21,313 bases of DNA from Candidatus Woesearchaeota archaeon (GTDB taxonomy: Archaea; Nanobdellota; Nanobdellia; SCGC-AAA011-G17; GW2011-AR20), in the NCBI GenBank assembly GCA_018302725.1, contig JAGVZJ010000025.1:1-21313 (forward strand). Reading direction: 5' to 3'. The translations under genes and the position numbers were made by a program. This document shows, piece after piece, positions 1 to 6,283 of the stretch (within the stretch, counting starts at the first letter, position 1; each line of letters starts with the position of its first letter). The notes beneath the pieces are model-generated. The model was not told where the DNA came from. It did not search any database and saw nothing but the letters and a program-made list of their open reading frames with translations.

Positions 1-276
1 AATAGCATTAATCTCATAACCGGAGTAAACTACAGTAGAACTGATTTTAGTAAAATAGCCTGAATTTTTTTTTAATAGTTCTAAATCCGAACTAACAGAC
101 TCCTTCATACAGGAAGCAACAAAACTCTTTAAAGGTTCTAAGCTAGATGAATCTAAAACTCCCGGTCTTGTAAAGTTTTGAATTCTGTCTCCATAAAAAA
201 AAGCAATTCCAACAATAACGGCTATGATTATTATACCCAGAATTATAAAAACAGTAACTTGCGCCCTCTTTTGCAT
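1..276 (-). CDS. N-terminally membrane-anchored protein of DPANN RAQVTVF type (partial)
   Basis: This reading frame starts at an ATG at 276-274 and runs off the left edge of the window, giving 92 residues. The protein begins MQKRAQVTVFIILGII, a charged N-terminus followed at once by one strongly hydrophobic segment (about residues 7-28). The rest, as far as visible, is soluble and probably lies outside the membrane. Proteins with this anchor recur in Woesearchaeota-like genomes; I know of no assigned function, and the anchor loosely resembles a pilin-like or class III signal sequence. A TATA-like box centred near 302 lies 26 bp before the ATG, so it probably has its own promoter and a leaderless start. 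The C-terminal part is outside the window, so no function is claimed. Confidence 0.75.
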   Translation of the reverse strand, partial: MQKRAQVTVFIILGIIIIAVIVGIAFFYGDRIQNFTRPGVLDSSSLEPLKSFVASCMKESVSSDLELLKKNSGYFTKISSTVVYSGYEINAI

Positions 277-295
277 AATACTATCTTTATAGATT

Positions 296-307
296 TATAT
301 TTAAATA
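296..307 (-). promoter_or_regulatory. TATA-like box for the RAQVTVF-type gene
   Basis: An AT-rich TTTAAATA-type element on the minus strand is centred about 26 bp before the ATG at 276. The spacing fits a leaderless archaeal transcript. This is inference from spacing and composition only. Confidence 0.45.
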
Positions 308-314
308 TTCTCTT

Positions 315-1059
315 TTAATCGTTCTTAACTCTTGGTGCAAGAATGAATTGTAGGCTCATTTTATCTCTTATTCTGTATTCAATCTTTAATGGGTAATCAT
401 TACCAATATACAAATAAGCATTATCTGCTAGTTTAGCACCTTTCATAATCTTTCTTAGATACTCTATTGAATATTTTGAGGATATCTTTTCCCCCTCCAA
501 CTTTATGTTTATATCATCGCTTGCAGGGAGATTAATTTTTGCATTGCTCATATTCCCAGAAGCCTGTACAGAAAAATTAGCCTCTTCCAGCCCTAACAAC
601 ACAGCATCAGACACAACTCCCTCCCATGTCTTCAATTGCCTCATCCAACAAGCTAGAAGGAAGTTCAATGCTCCCAGAAAATTTTAAGTCCGGCTCTTTG
701 TGTCCTTGGCCCCCTAAATCAAGCAGAGCAAGATTAAATGTTCTTTTTGAATCACCGGAAAGTTCTATCTTTAGCTTGTTTTTGTTTAACTCAAGGGTTA
801 AGACATCAGAGGATTTTGCTCTTCTCAGTATCTGTTTTAAATTGTCCAGGTTAACAGAGATCTCCAGGGGTTCATCAACAGAGTATTCTACAAAAGCAGA
901 ACTCAGCAAATTAAACTTAACCATTGCAACGTTAGCAGGGTCCATCGCAACAAGCTCAATCCTATCACTGCCAATCTTAAAGGTTACCTCATTCACTAAC
1001 TCAGAAATGATATTTATAGGGTCTCTCAAAAATCTGCCCTCAGCCAAAGTTAGTTTCAT
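315..1059 (-). CDS. pcn: DNA polymerase sliding clamp PCNA, interrupted by a +1 frameshift
   Basis: This is the ring-shaped clamp that tethers DNA polymerase and other PIP-box proteins to DNA. The first part (1059 to about 624) begins MKLTLAEGRFLRDPINIISE and carries the PCNA signature LVAMDPANVAMV at residues 36-47. It would stop early after AIEDMGGSCV. The second part continues in the next frame with GVVSDAVLLGLEE and ends in the typical clamp C-terminus QFILAPRV before TAA at 317-315. Removing one G (one C of the plus-strand run 623-625 or 619-621) joins both halves through IEDMEGVVSDAV and gives 247 residues, the normal archaeal PCNA size. An archaeon cannot do without a clamp, so a sequencing error is the simplest explanation; a real mutation with a second copy elsewhere cannot be excluded. 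It lies downstream of the OB-fold gene and also has its own TATA-like box. Confidence 0.93.
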
Positions 1060-1080
1060 ATCCCTTTAAAAAAATAGTAG

Positions 1081-1090
1081 CCTTAAATTG
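1081..1090 (-). promoter_or_regulatory. TATA-like box for PCNA
   Basis: The minus-strand sequence CAATTTAAGG is centred about 27 bp before the PCNA ATG at 1059, suggesting an internal promoter that gives a leaderless PCNA message. Confidence 0.45.
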
Positions 1091-1110
1091 TTTTTGGTAA
1101 TAATATATAG

Positions 1111-1446
1111 TTATTGTAGTAAAGACTTTACCTTCATGTACTTCTCAGGATCTACTTCTGAAAGGTCCTGGATTATATGCCCCTGTATCTCAAACCCATC
1201 ATCATAAGGGATAAGAACTCCGAAAATCCTTACGAATTTGTTCATTTCAAGTTCAGTCTTAATTTCCACAGGAACATTTCCAGTAGTATCATCTATCACT
1301 ATCTTCCCATCATCTTTAGAAACTATAATCCCTGAAACTGCTATCTTTATGTCCTCTTTTTTAATATCCTTCACAAACTTCTCTTTGTATGCAGGTATTA
1401 AAGGATTCAATCGTATTGCCTCCATTGGTGTCTGCACTTTTGGCAT
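1111..1446 (-). CDS. Small OB-fold nucleic-acid-binding protein
   Basis: This 111-residue protein has the strand pattern of a single OB fold: KIAVSGIIVSKDDGKIVIDDTTGNVPVEI is followed by FVRIFGVLIPYDDGFEIQGHIIQDL. The DDTTGNVPV turn resembles the RPA32/Stn1-like class, so single-stranded DNA or RNA binding is the likely role, but the partner is not known. The gene overlaps the end of TFS by about 40 bases and is followed by PCNA, so it sits in a transcription/replication operon. No zinc finger or second OB fold is present. It could be a reduced RPA-like subunit or a tRNA-binding OB protein; the sequence alone does not decide this. Confidence 0.8.
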   Translation of the reverse strand: MPKVQTPMEAIRLNPLIPAYKEKFVKDIKKEDIKIAVSGIIVSKDDGKIVIDDTTGNVPVEIKTELEMNKFVRIFGVLIPYDDGFEIQGHIIQDLSEVDPEKYMKVKSLLQ

Positions 1447-1721
1447 CTAAAAAATCTGGTTTCAGCTTCATCAGATGATCTTGTTTGTGCAGTCCAATAA
1501 AATGCTTTTCCATGATTGCACCTTGGACATCCTGCTTCTGTTAAAGGCAGAGTTTCAATAGTTTTATCCACAACCTCCAACTTAACTTCAGTAGCTATTC
1601 TTTCTTTAACACTGAGAGTTTTCTTCTGCCTCGGCTTATAACCGCAGGAAGCACACATTACTTTTTTTGGATCTTCTTTATTTGGTACTAACAACCCTTT
1701 GCATTTAAGACAAAACAACAT
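1407..1721 (-). CDS. tfs: Transcription factor S (TFIIS-like cleavage factor)
   Basis: TFS stimulates RNA cleavage by a backtracked archaeal RNA polymerase, rescuing stalled complexes and improving fidelity. The 104-residue protein has the two expected zinc ribbons: C4/C7 with C23/C26, and C65/C68 with C93/C96. The C-terminal ribbon carries the signature QTRSSDEAETRFFRCQKC, including the acidic DE pair at 84-85 that reaches the polymerase active site, and ends HQWRQYD. Length and domain order match the family. The gene overlaps the signal peptidase gene upstream by 17 bases and the OB-fold gene downstream by 40 bases, so the three are probably co-transcribed. Confidence 0.97.
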   Translation of the reverse strand: MLFCLKCKGLLVPNKEDPKKVMCASCGYKPRQKKTLSVKERIATEVKLEVVDKTIETLPLTEAGCPRCNHGKAFYWTAQTRSSDEAETRFFRCQKCRHQWRQYD

Positions 1722-2274
1722 TTTCTACTCCTCCAACAATTTCTGAGGCCCAAACCTTAACCCATCCTAAAAAAGGGACTCTAAATAAAGCTTTCCCTAT
1801 CACCCTTTCTTTTGAAATATCGACTTCTCCAAGAGTTTTGGATGAATCACTATTCGCATCCCCTTTTGTCTGATATTTTCCATCCTTCTTTTCAACCACC
1901 CTATGGATTATAGGATTATTAGAATTTGCACTAAACACTACAACTTCTCCAATTTCAAATTTATCTTTCCCTCTCAAAAAGATGATATCCCCCTTTTTAA
2001 ATCCATTTTTCATATCATATTGCATAAACTCTTCTTTCATAATTCCCCTCTCTTCATACCAGCTTCCTTGCCTTTCCCACCAGTCATCAAAATTCCCCCT
2101 GTGATCCATACTTTCAGAGACAACAGCTACAACAGGATGGCTTGTGTCTAATACTAGCCCTAGTCCTGGAAATATAAGAAATTTGACTATCAAAAAAGCC
2201 AGGATGACATTAACAACCCAAGAGATTAATGAATCATCTTCCCATATAAAATTCCAGACTCTCTTAACTTTCAT
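1705..2274 (-). CDS. Signal peptidase I (archaeal/ER type)
   Basis: This membrane protease removes signal peptides from Sec substrates. After a short basic N-terminus there is a transmembrane helix (VVNVILAFLIVKFLIF). The SESM motif carries the catalytic serine, IIHRVV supplies the histidine that replaces the bacterial lysine, and KGDANSDSS holds the acidic residues. About 40 residues rich in W, D and E separate SESM from the KKGDIIF strand, longer than in minimal enzymes. A longer start exists at 2298 (MDLRIGKV...). I prefer the ATG at 2274 (189 residues, starting MKVKRVWNFIWEDDS) because a TTTATTTAA element lies 28 bp before it and overlaps the upstream start. The gene leads an operon with tfs. 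Confidence 0.93.
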   Translation of the reverse strand: MKVKRVWNFIWEDDSLISWVVNVILAFLIVKFLIFPGLGLVLDTSHPVVAVVSESMDHRGNFDDWWERQGSWYEERGIMKEEFMQYDMKNGFKKGDIIFLRGKDKFEIGEVVVFSANSNNPIIHRVVEKKDGKYQTKGDANSDSSKTLGEVDISKERVIGKALFRVPFLGWVKVWASEIVGGVENVVLS

Positions 2275-2297
2275 TACCTTTCCAATCCTTAAATCCA

Positions 2298-2306
2298 TTA
2301 AATAAA
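2298..2306 (-). promoter_or_regulatory. TATA-like box for signal peptidase operon
   Basis: The minus-strand TTTATTTAA is centred 28 bp before the ATG at 2274. It covers the alternative start at 2298, which argues for the shorter signal peptidase. Confidence 0.5.
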
Positions 2307-2357
2307 AAGGTTTCTAAAACCCACTAATACTACCAATAAGTAATAAAAATAGGAAGA

Positions 2358-2365
2358 TTTATAAA
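2358..2365 (+). promoter_or_regulatory. TATA box for the secreted-protein gene at 2400
   Basis: TTTATAAA lies about 38 bp before the ATG at 2400. This leaves room for a roughly 12-base leader, which contains AAGG (2387-2390), a weak ribosome-binding site. The promoter is back-to-back with that of the signal peptidase operon. Confidence 0.55.
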
Positions 2366-2399
2366 GGTCAGAGTCTGGATTAAACTAAGGAAATTTAAC

Positions 2400-3109
2400 A
2401 TGAAAAAAAGACAAGTATTAACAGCACTAGCAGCCATACTGGCATTAGGTACTGCTGCTAAAGCATCAGCTAATGAACCAGATTATGTTAGTTCTGCAGT
2501 AGACACAGTTTATGTTACAGCAGATTCTTTAAGTTCACAAACAGCCATTAATCCTGGAAGAGATTCTCCTAGTGGTATACAAGGTATGGCTGGGGAATAT
2601 CTAGTTCAAACCACAGCTCCACAAGTTAATACAGGAGGACATAGACCCAAACAGGTCACATTATCTTTTGGGTTCAACAATTCCGAACTGGGCGTAGAAG
2701 GCATTTTTTAGAAGAATTAGCTCTCAGATTAAGACCCCATACATGGATGACAGCCTCTATTTCAGGAAATAAAGTGCCTGAAGAATACGGGCATTATCAT
2801 GGTTCAAGTAAGGTCATTAAAACAGGTCTAGAAGTTAGAAGTAATCCTCTTAACATAGAAGGTCTTCCACCAGTAGAAGCTATTGTCGGAGGGGGATTAG
2901 ATCTTACAAATTCTCCCGTAAGAGATTTAGACAAAGGATTTGGAACTTATGGGTATGCAGGATTTGGAATAAGTTTAGACGATTTTCTGGAAGACCCAAC
3001 CATCCCATCATGGTTCCCGACAGGTTTCAAGACTGTTTATGGAAACTCTTCTTCAAGAGGTAGAGAATGCTCTTCAACCATCCAGTTCACCATTTCAAGA
3101 AAAAGATAA
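2400..3109 (+). CDS. Secreted protein, possibly beta-barrel-like, interrupted by a frameshift
   Basis: I do not recognise a named family. The N-terminus is a clear Sec signal peptide: MKKRQ, a hydrophobic Ala/Leu core, and an ASA cleavage site at about residue 24. The first frame runs 103 residues to a TAG at 2709-2711; the frame beginning at 2705 continues without a break to 3109. Adding one T to the six-T run 2704-2709 fuses them through GVEGIFLEELALRLRP and gives 236 residues. The mature part has alternating, glycine-rich, strand-like stretches (TLSFGFNNSELGVEGIF, EAIVGGGLDLTNS, FGTYGYAGFGISL, STIQFTISRKR), which suggests a beta-rich surface or barrel-like fold. The 3' end overlaps the convergent gene by 15 bases. 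The break may be a sequencing error or a recent mutation. Confidence 0.65.
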
Positions 3110-3844
3110 AAAAGCTTTATTTATCAATCCCATCTTCCAGTTCTTTGCTTTTAAATTTTCAAATATTTGGGCTTTACCCAGCCCTCTAGACAAGCATTTT
3201 CCAATGTAATCCTTCAGGGTCTCTAAGTTTATTTCATCAGTAGCAGTCTCAATTTGCTGAGGTGTATACCCTTCTGATTTTAACGCTCTAAAAATATCTT
3301 CCTTGCTTCTGCGCTCTCTCAACATTTCTTTAATCTTATTTTTTAATTCAGAAACATTAACCATTGATTTCTGGGTTTCTAAAGGTTTCGTTGGTTTATA
3401 AATTTCTTCCTCCTCACGTTTATCAGGAGCCTTAATATGCGGTTCTAAGTCTTCACCAAACAAATCATCAACATCCCTATCCGGGATCTCTTCCTTAATT
3501 GCTTCCTTATGTTTCTCTTCTAATTTTGAACCAGGCAAATTTAAACTTTTATCAACCTTAGGAGCTTGAGGAACTTCAGCTTCTCCTAGTCTCTTTTTTT
3601 TATTAGACATCTTTTTCATGAATATGAATGCAAACCCGATAACAAGAATAGCAACAGTTCCAATAACAATCAATCCGGCAGTTGAAGTGATACTTCCTAC
3701 TGACAAGGCACCAGTAATAGCAATATCATTCCCTGTTTTCTGTTGTTCAGAAGTTTCCGGCTGACCCAGAAAGAAGAACACTAAAAACAGCAATCCAAAT
3801 GCCGCTAGCACATAGAAAGAAACAGGCGCCTCTTTATTTTCCAT
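3095..3844 (-). CDS. Two-TM membrane protein with acidic linker and C-terminal helical repeat pair
   Basis: The 249-residue protein has two hydrophobic segments (about residues 10-27 and 57-76), then KKMSNKKKR, which should be cytoplasmic. A long, charged, low-complexity linker (about 80-160) follows. The C-terminus has two related helical units, starting near LKNKIKEMLRERRSKEDIF and LKDYIGKCLSRGLGKAQIF. Each follows a pattern of helix, G/S-containing turn, QI or IF, then L-K-x-x-x-W/Y and a final I-x-x-A. Such units are frequent at the ends of DPANN membrane proteins and may bind partners. No enzyme motif is seen and the function is unknown. It converges with the secreted-protein gene and has its own TATA-like box. 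Confidence 0.8.
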   Translation of the reverse strand: MENKEAPVSFYVLAAFGLLFLVFFFLGQPETSEQQKTGNDIAITGALSVGSITSTAGLIVIGTVAILVIGFAFIFMKKMSNKKKRLGEAEVPQAPKVDKSLNLPGSKLEEKHKEAIKEEIPDRDVDDLFGEDLEPHIKAPDKREEEEIYKPTKPLETQKSMVNVSELKNKIKEMLRERRSKEDIFRALKSEGYTPQQIETATDEINLETLKDYIGKCLSRGLGKAQIFENLKAKNWKMGLINKAFLSFS

Positions 3845-3866
3845 TTATTAAGCTACAGAAAGGTAA

Positions 3867-3876
3867 TTTATATAAG
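3867..3876 (-). promoter_or_regulatory. TATA box for the two-TM protein gene
   Basis: The minus-strand CTTATATAAA is centred about 27 bp before the ATG at 3844, consistent with a leaderless transcript. Confidence 0.55.
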
Positions 3877-3915
3877 TTTTGATTATGTTTAATCCAATAT
3901 TACACAACTACATTA

Positions 3916-4188
3916 TTACAATGAAGAATTAACGCTTTTCTTTAGCTCTGATATAGTTTTCCTCAACTCTCCAGCTGCTTTTAAAACAGCTTTTTTAGCA
4001 TCAGATTTTTTTGTTTCTACAAGCATCACTGGGTTGCTAACTAACGGGTGGTCTATGCTATACGCTGCAATGTCTACATCGCTATCACTCCATAACTCTT
4101 TTCTAAGGAAATTGCAAAGTGTATGATCCTCTCCTTTTATAGTAAACTCCACCTTATCCTTCTCGTCTTTTAAAAATCCAATTTCCAT
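3916..4188 (-). CDS. rpoL: DNA-directed RNA polymerase subunit L (Rpo11)
   Basis: RpoL pairs with RpoD as the alpha-like dimer that nucleates assembly of archaeal RNA polymerase. The 90-residue protein shows the family core FTIKGEDHTLCNFLRKEL, then DVDIAAYSIDHPLVSNPVMLVET, and a C-terminal helix rich in Lys and Ala. Length is normal for the family. It is transcribed toward the two-TM gene from a TATA-like box 28 bp before its start. Its promoter lies back-to-back with that of the receiver-like gene at 4285. Confidence 0.96.
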   Translation of the reverse strand: MEIGFLKDEKDKVEFTIKGEDHTLCNFLRKELWSDSDVDIAAYSIDHPLVSNPVMLVETKKSDAKKAVLKAAGELRKTISELKKSVNSSL

Positions 4189-4210
4189 AAGATGTAACTA
4201 AAATATAAGG

Positions 4211-4220
4211 CTTTTAAATC
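4211..4220 (-). promoter_or_regulatory. TATA-like box for rpoL
   Basis: The minus-strand GATTTAAAAG is centred about 28 bp before the rpoL ATG at 4188. Confidence 0.5.
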
Positions 4221-4256
4221 TATTGTTTTTTACCGCCTTTCCAAACTAAACAACAG

Positions 4257-4263
4257 TTATATA
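4257..4263 (+). promoter_or_regulatory. TATA box for the receiver-like gene
   Basis: TTATATA is centred 25 bp before the ATG at 4285, fitting a leaderless start. The promoter appears intact although the gene downstream is interrupted. Confidence 0.55.
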
Positions 4264-4284
4264 CTTCTCAACTACTACCTCTGT

Positions 4285-4602
4285 ATGAGCAAATCAGTCC
4301 TTATTGTGGGAGAAGAAGAGGAACTGCCAGATAACTTTCTTTCTATGCTGTCTAAAAATGGATACTCTACCCAAACCGTAAGAACTATGCAAGAGGCAAG
4401 AAGCGCCATAATTGGGTATAGTCCACTTGTTAGAACAACTCTCAAGCTAGGGGAGCAATGGGTTCCTTTAAGGCAGATAGTTGATGAGACTAGTCAAAGA
4501 ATTTTTTTATAGAGCGGAGAACAAATGGTAGAGATGGTAAGAACAGGAAAAGAGCCAGTTCACAATTACTACACTTTACAGGAGCTGCTTGAACTTTTGT
4601 AA
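4285..4602 (+). pseudogene. Receiver-domain-like protein with an in-frame TAG stop
   Basis: The frame opens with MSKSVLIVGEEEELPDNFLSMLSKNGY, resembling the first strand and helix of a response-regulator receiver domain, and reaches RIFL before TAG at 4510-4512. The same frame continues SGEQMVEMVRTGKEPVHNYYTLQELLELL to TAA at 4600-4602. This looks like the missing strand-4 Ser/Gly turn and last helix of a receiver fold. Reading the TAG as Tyr would give RIFLYSGEQMVEM, so a TAT-to-TAG change is plausible. The acidic pocket is poor (VGEEEE instead of VDDE) and no phospho-acceptor Asp is evident, so even an intact protein would be an atypical receiver. The end overlaps the convergent methyltransferase gene by 34 bases. 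The family assignment is an inference from pattern. Confidence 0.5.
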
Positions 4603-5186
4603 AGCACCCAGCATCCTACTTCTATTTTCTCAGTTTTTTTCTTGTGAAACTGATAACTTTTTTTTAGTGGAAAATTAAACTTCAAAACTTTCTTTATTTT
4701 AAATTCATAATCCTCTGCTATTTTCTCAACAAAAGAAGAAGTGGACAATTTGTGCATTGAATAAATCTTATTGCTTATCTGAAAGGCTTTAACTAAAAAC
4801 TCCCGGTCAGCATGCTTATCCTTGGTCCCATATGGAGGGTTTTGAATAACAGTGTCAACTTTTTTATCAAACTCCTTTACATCAGAATTAATAAAGGTGC
4901 ATGTCCTGCTCTTTAAATTTTCTCTTGCTATGTCTAAAGCATCTTTATCAGATTCAACTGCATAAACTTTTTTCGCATTTAGTTTGACACATCCAAGGCT
5001 GAATATCCCTGTCCCGCATCCAAGGTCAGCAACTGTCTTTCCTTCTATATCTCCTTCAAGGTAAGCATTCCATAATATTTCAGCAGCAATTTCGGAATCT
5101 GTGATATATTGCTCTAATCTTATCTTAGGATCATTAAATCCTTTTATTTTAGAAAGAGCTATAGCAAGTCTAGATTTAGTTATCAT
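4569..5186 (-). CDS. METTL5-like RNA N6-adenine methyltransferase
   Basis: The 205-residue protein is a Rossmann-fold methyltransferase. The SAM motif DLGCGTG is at residues 54-60, an acidic residue ends the second strand (YAVESD), and the catalytic NPPYG at 116-120 is typical of enzymes acting on an exocyclic amino group. The leading LEQYITDSEIAAEIL and the C-terminal FPLKKSYQFHKKK...VGCWVLYK match the METTL5 group, which methylates an adenine of small-subunit rRNA in eukaryotes. A 16S rRNA substrate here is inference. It overlaps the end of the MBF1 gene by 11 bases and is the last gene of the long minus-strand series. Its serine-rich tail is encoded where it overlaps the convergent receiver-like gene. 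Confidence 0.9.
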   Translation of the reverse strand: MITKSRLAIALSKIKGFNDPKIRLEQYITDSEIAAEILWNAYLEGDIEGKTVADLGCGTGIFSLGCVKLNAKKVYAVESDKDALDIARENLKSRTCTFINSDVKEFDKKVDTVIQNPPYGTKDKHADREFLVKAFQISNKIYSMHKLSTSSFVEKIAEDYEFKIKKVLKFNFPLKKSYQFHKKKTEKIEVGCWVLYKSSSSSCKV

Positions 5187-5631
5187 CCTTCATCCTTAGC
5201 AAATCCCCGATTGTAACATCTTTGTCCTTAAAATCTATCTTTTTATTCTCACCAAGATTTACCGCCTCTTTTGAGATAATGTCTATCCCAAGGAATATCT
5301 CAAGTTTTCTTGCAAGCTTTATGGTAGGCTTTAATTTTCCAGACTCTATGCCATGGATTGTAGAAACTTTCTCAGCCAGATTTTTTGCTAACTCATCCTG
5401 GGTTAATTTTTTCCTTTCTCTCCCCTTCCTCACCTTGTTATGGAAACCATCCTCAATAAATTCTATTTCCTCTATTGCTATGTGGTGGGCAATATTCTTT
5501 CTATTTTCTGTAGCTGGTCCAACAACATTTCCGAATTTAGCGCATTCATCACAAACAGAAACAAGAGCCCCCTCTATTGCAGAATTAACCAGCCTTTCCT
5601 TAGAGGATCCACATATACTACATGTTGGCAT
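5176..5631 (-). CDS. Multiprotein-bridging factor 1 family protein (zinc ribbon plus HTH)
   Basis: Archaeal MBF1 proteins combine a zinc ribbon with an XRE-type helix-turn-helix and link regulators to the basal transcription or translation machinery. Here the 151 residues start MPTCSICG with zinc ligands C4, C7, C27 and C30. The HTH spans about residues 68-122 (RKGRERKKLTQDELAKNLAE, then STIHGIESGKLKPTIKLARKLE). An acidic C-terminal tail ends DDN. The gene overlaps the preceding thioredoxin-fold gene by 14 bases and the following methyltransferase by 11, implying one transcript. Length and domain order match the archaeal family. Confidence 0.94.
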   Translation of the reverse strand: MPTCSICGSSKERLVNSAIEGALVSVCDECAKFGNVVGPATENRKNIAHHIAIEEIEFIEDGFHNKVRKGRERKKLTQDELAKNLAEKVSTIHGIESGKLKPTIKLARKLEIFLGIDIISKEAVNLGENKKIDFKDKDVTIGDLLRMKDDN

Positions 5632-6283
5632 TTTTCTCTAACAACTTTAAAATTTCCTCCTCACTTATATATCCTTCTATTCTTTCTTCATAGTTGATAA
5701 TAATGGTCGGTTCGTAAGTAATATTATAAAATAATTTCAAAGAGTTTATGGCAGGTTCATCAAACCCCCCGTCTATTGAAAAAATAACAACATTTTCCTG
5801 TTTCTCCACAACAGAATCAAGTGCATATCCCTGATTTAGCGACTCTTGGCTGTCCGTTACATCATAAAAGAAAAGTATCACATCCCCACCCCCAGAATCA
5901 CAGGTCTGAAGGATTTGCTTCCTTAAGGTATATGCTCTTAATTCAAGCAAAAAGTACTTCCTCTTAAGTTGGTTATAAACATCAAGGTTACTAATGCTTC
6001 TTGCATCATACTTGCTGATAATCTCTCCTACCTCTCTTAAATCTTCCCCAAGACCCTGCATTCTACTATTAAGCAAAGGGCAATCCCACACATTAAATGT
6101 TGTGAGGAACTCCTTTTCTGTAACAAAACTGTCTGTGTCAAGTTGTGTAACCAAAATCATTTCCTCACTATCTGCAATTCTTGTCTCATCAATTATAGAG
6201 CCAAGATAAAACCCCAGAATGAATATAAACAAGGCTATCAAAAAAGACGTTACTAGCATATCCTTTCTAAAAACCCTTACCAT
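5618..6283 (-). CDS. Membrane-anchored thioredoxin-fold protein without CxxC
   Basis: One N-terminal transmembrane helix (about residues 10-30) anchors the protein, with the rest probably outside the cell. A helical stretch (about 55-128) contains two single cysteines, C68 (VWDCPLL) and C128 (QTCDSG). The C-terminal part, from about 134, reads as a thioredoxin-like fold: DVILFFYDV, then NVVIFSIDGG, then YEPTIIINYEERIEGYIS, with the usual cis-proline position at P192. The redox CxxC is absent, so oxidoreductase activity in the usual sense is unlikely; C68 and C128 might form one structural disulfide. It overlaps the end of the GT2 gene by 7 bases, which ties it to the glycan module, perhaps in folding or assembly. 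Confidence 0.75.
   Translation of the reverse strand: MVRVFRKDMLVTSFLIALFIFILGFYLGSIIDETRIADSEEMILVTQLDTDSFVTEKEFLTTFNVWDCPLLNSRMQGLGEDLREVGEIISKYDARSISNLDVYNQLKRKYFLLELRAYTLRKQILQTCDSGGGDVILFFYDVTDSQESLNQGYALDSVVEKQENVVIFSIDGGFDEPAINSLKLFYNITYEPTIIINYEERIEGYISEEEILKLLEKNANM

Noticed and set aside
615..630. Programmed +1 frameshifting in PCNA
   Set aside because: No stop codon or rare-codon slip site lies at the shift point, and re-pairing of the P-site tRNA would be poor.
626..1069. Plus-strand open frame of 147 codons
   Set aside because: It is antisense to PCNA, and its Ser/Leu-rich composition is typical of a shadow frame.
2275..2298. Longer signal peptidase start (MDLRIGKV)
   Set aside because: The TATA-like element overlaps this start; the ATG at 2274 has the 28 bp spacing seen for other genes.
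2703..2711. Programmed -1 frameshifting at the T run of the secreted-protein gene
   Set aside because: The sequence does not form a canonical X XXY YYZ heptamer in the right phase, no downstream stem was evident, and other homopolymer indels occur in the window.
4510..4512. TAG as a sense codon (for example pyrrolysine) throughout this genome
   Set aside because: Several clean genes end in TAG (CBS-domain protein, METTL5-like, the partial winged-helix gene), and no pyl gene is visible. A local mutation or error is simpler.
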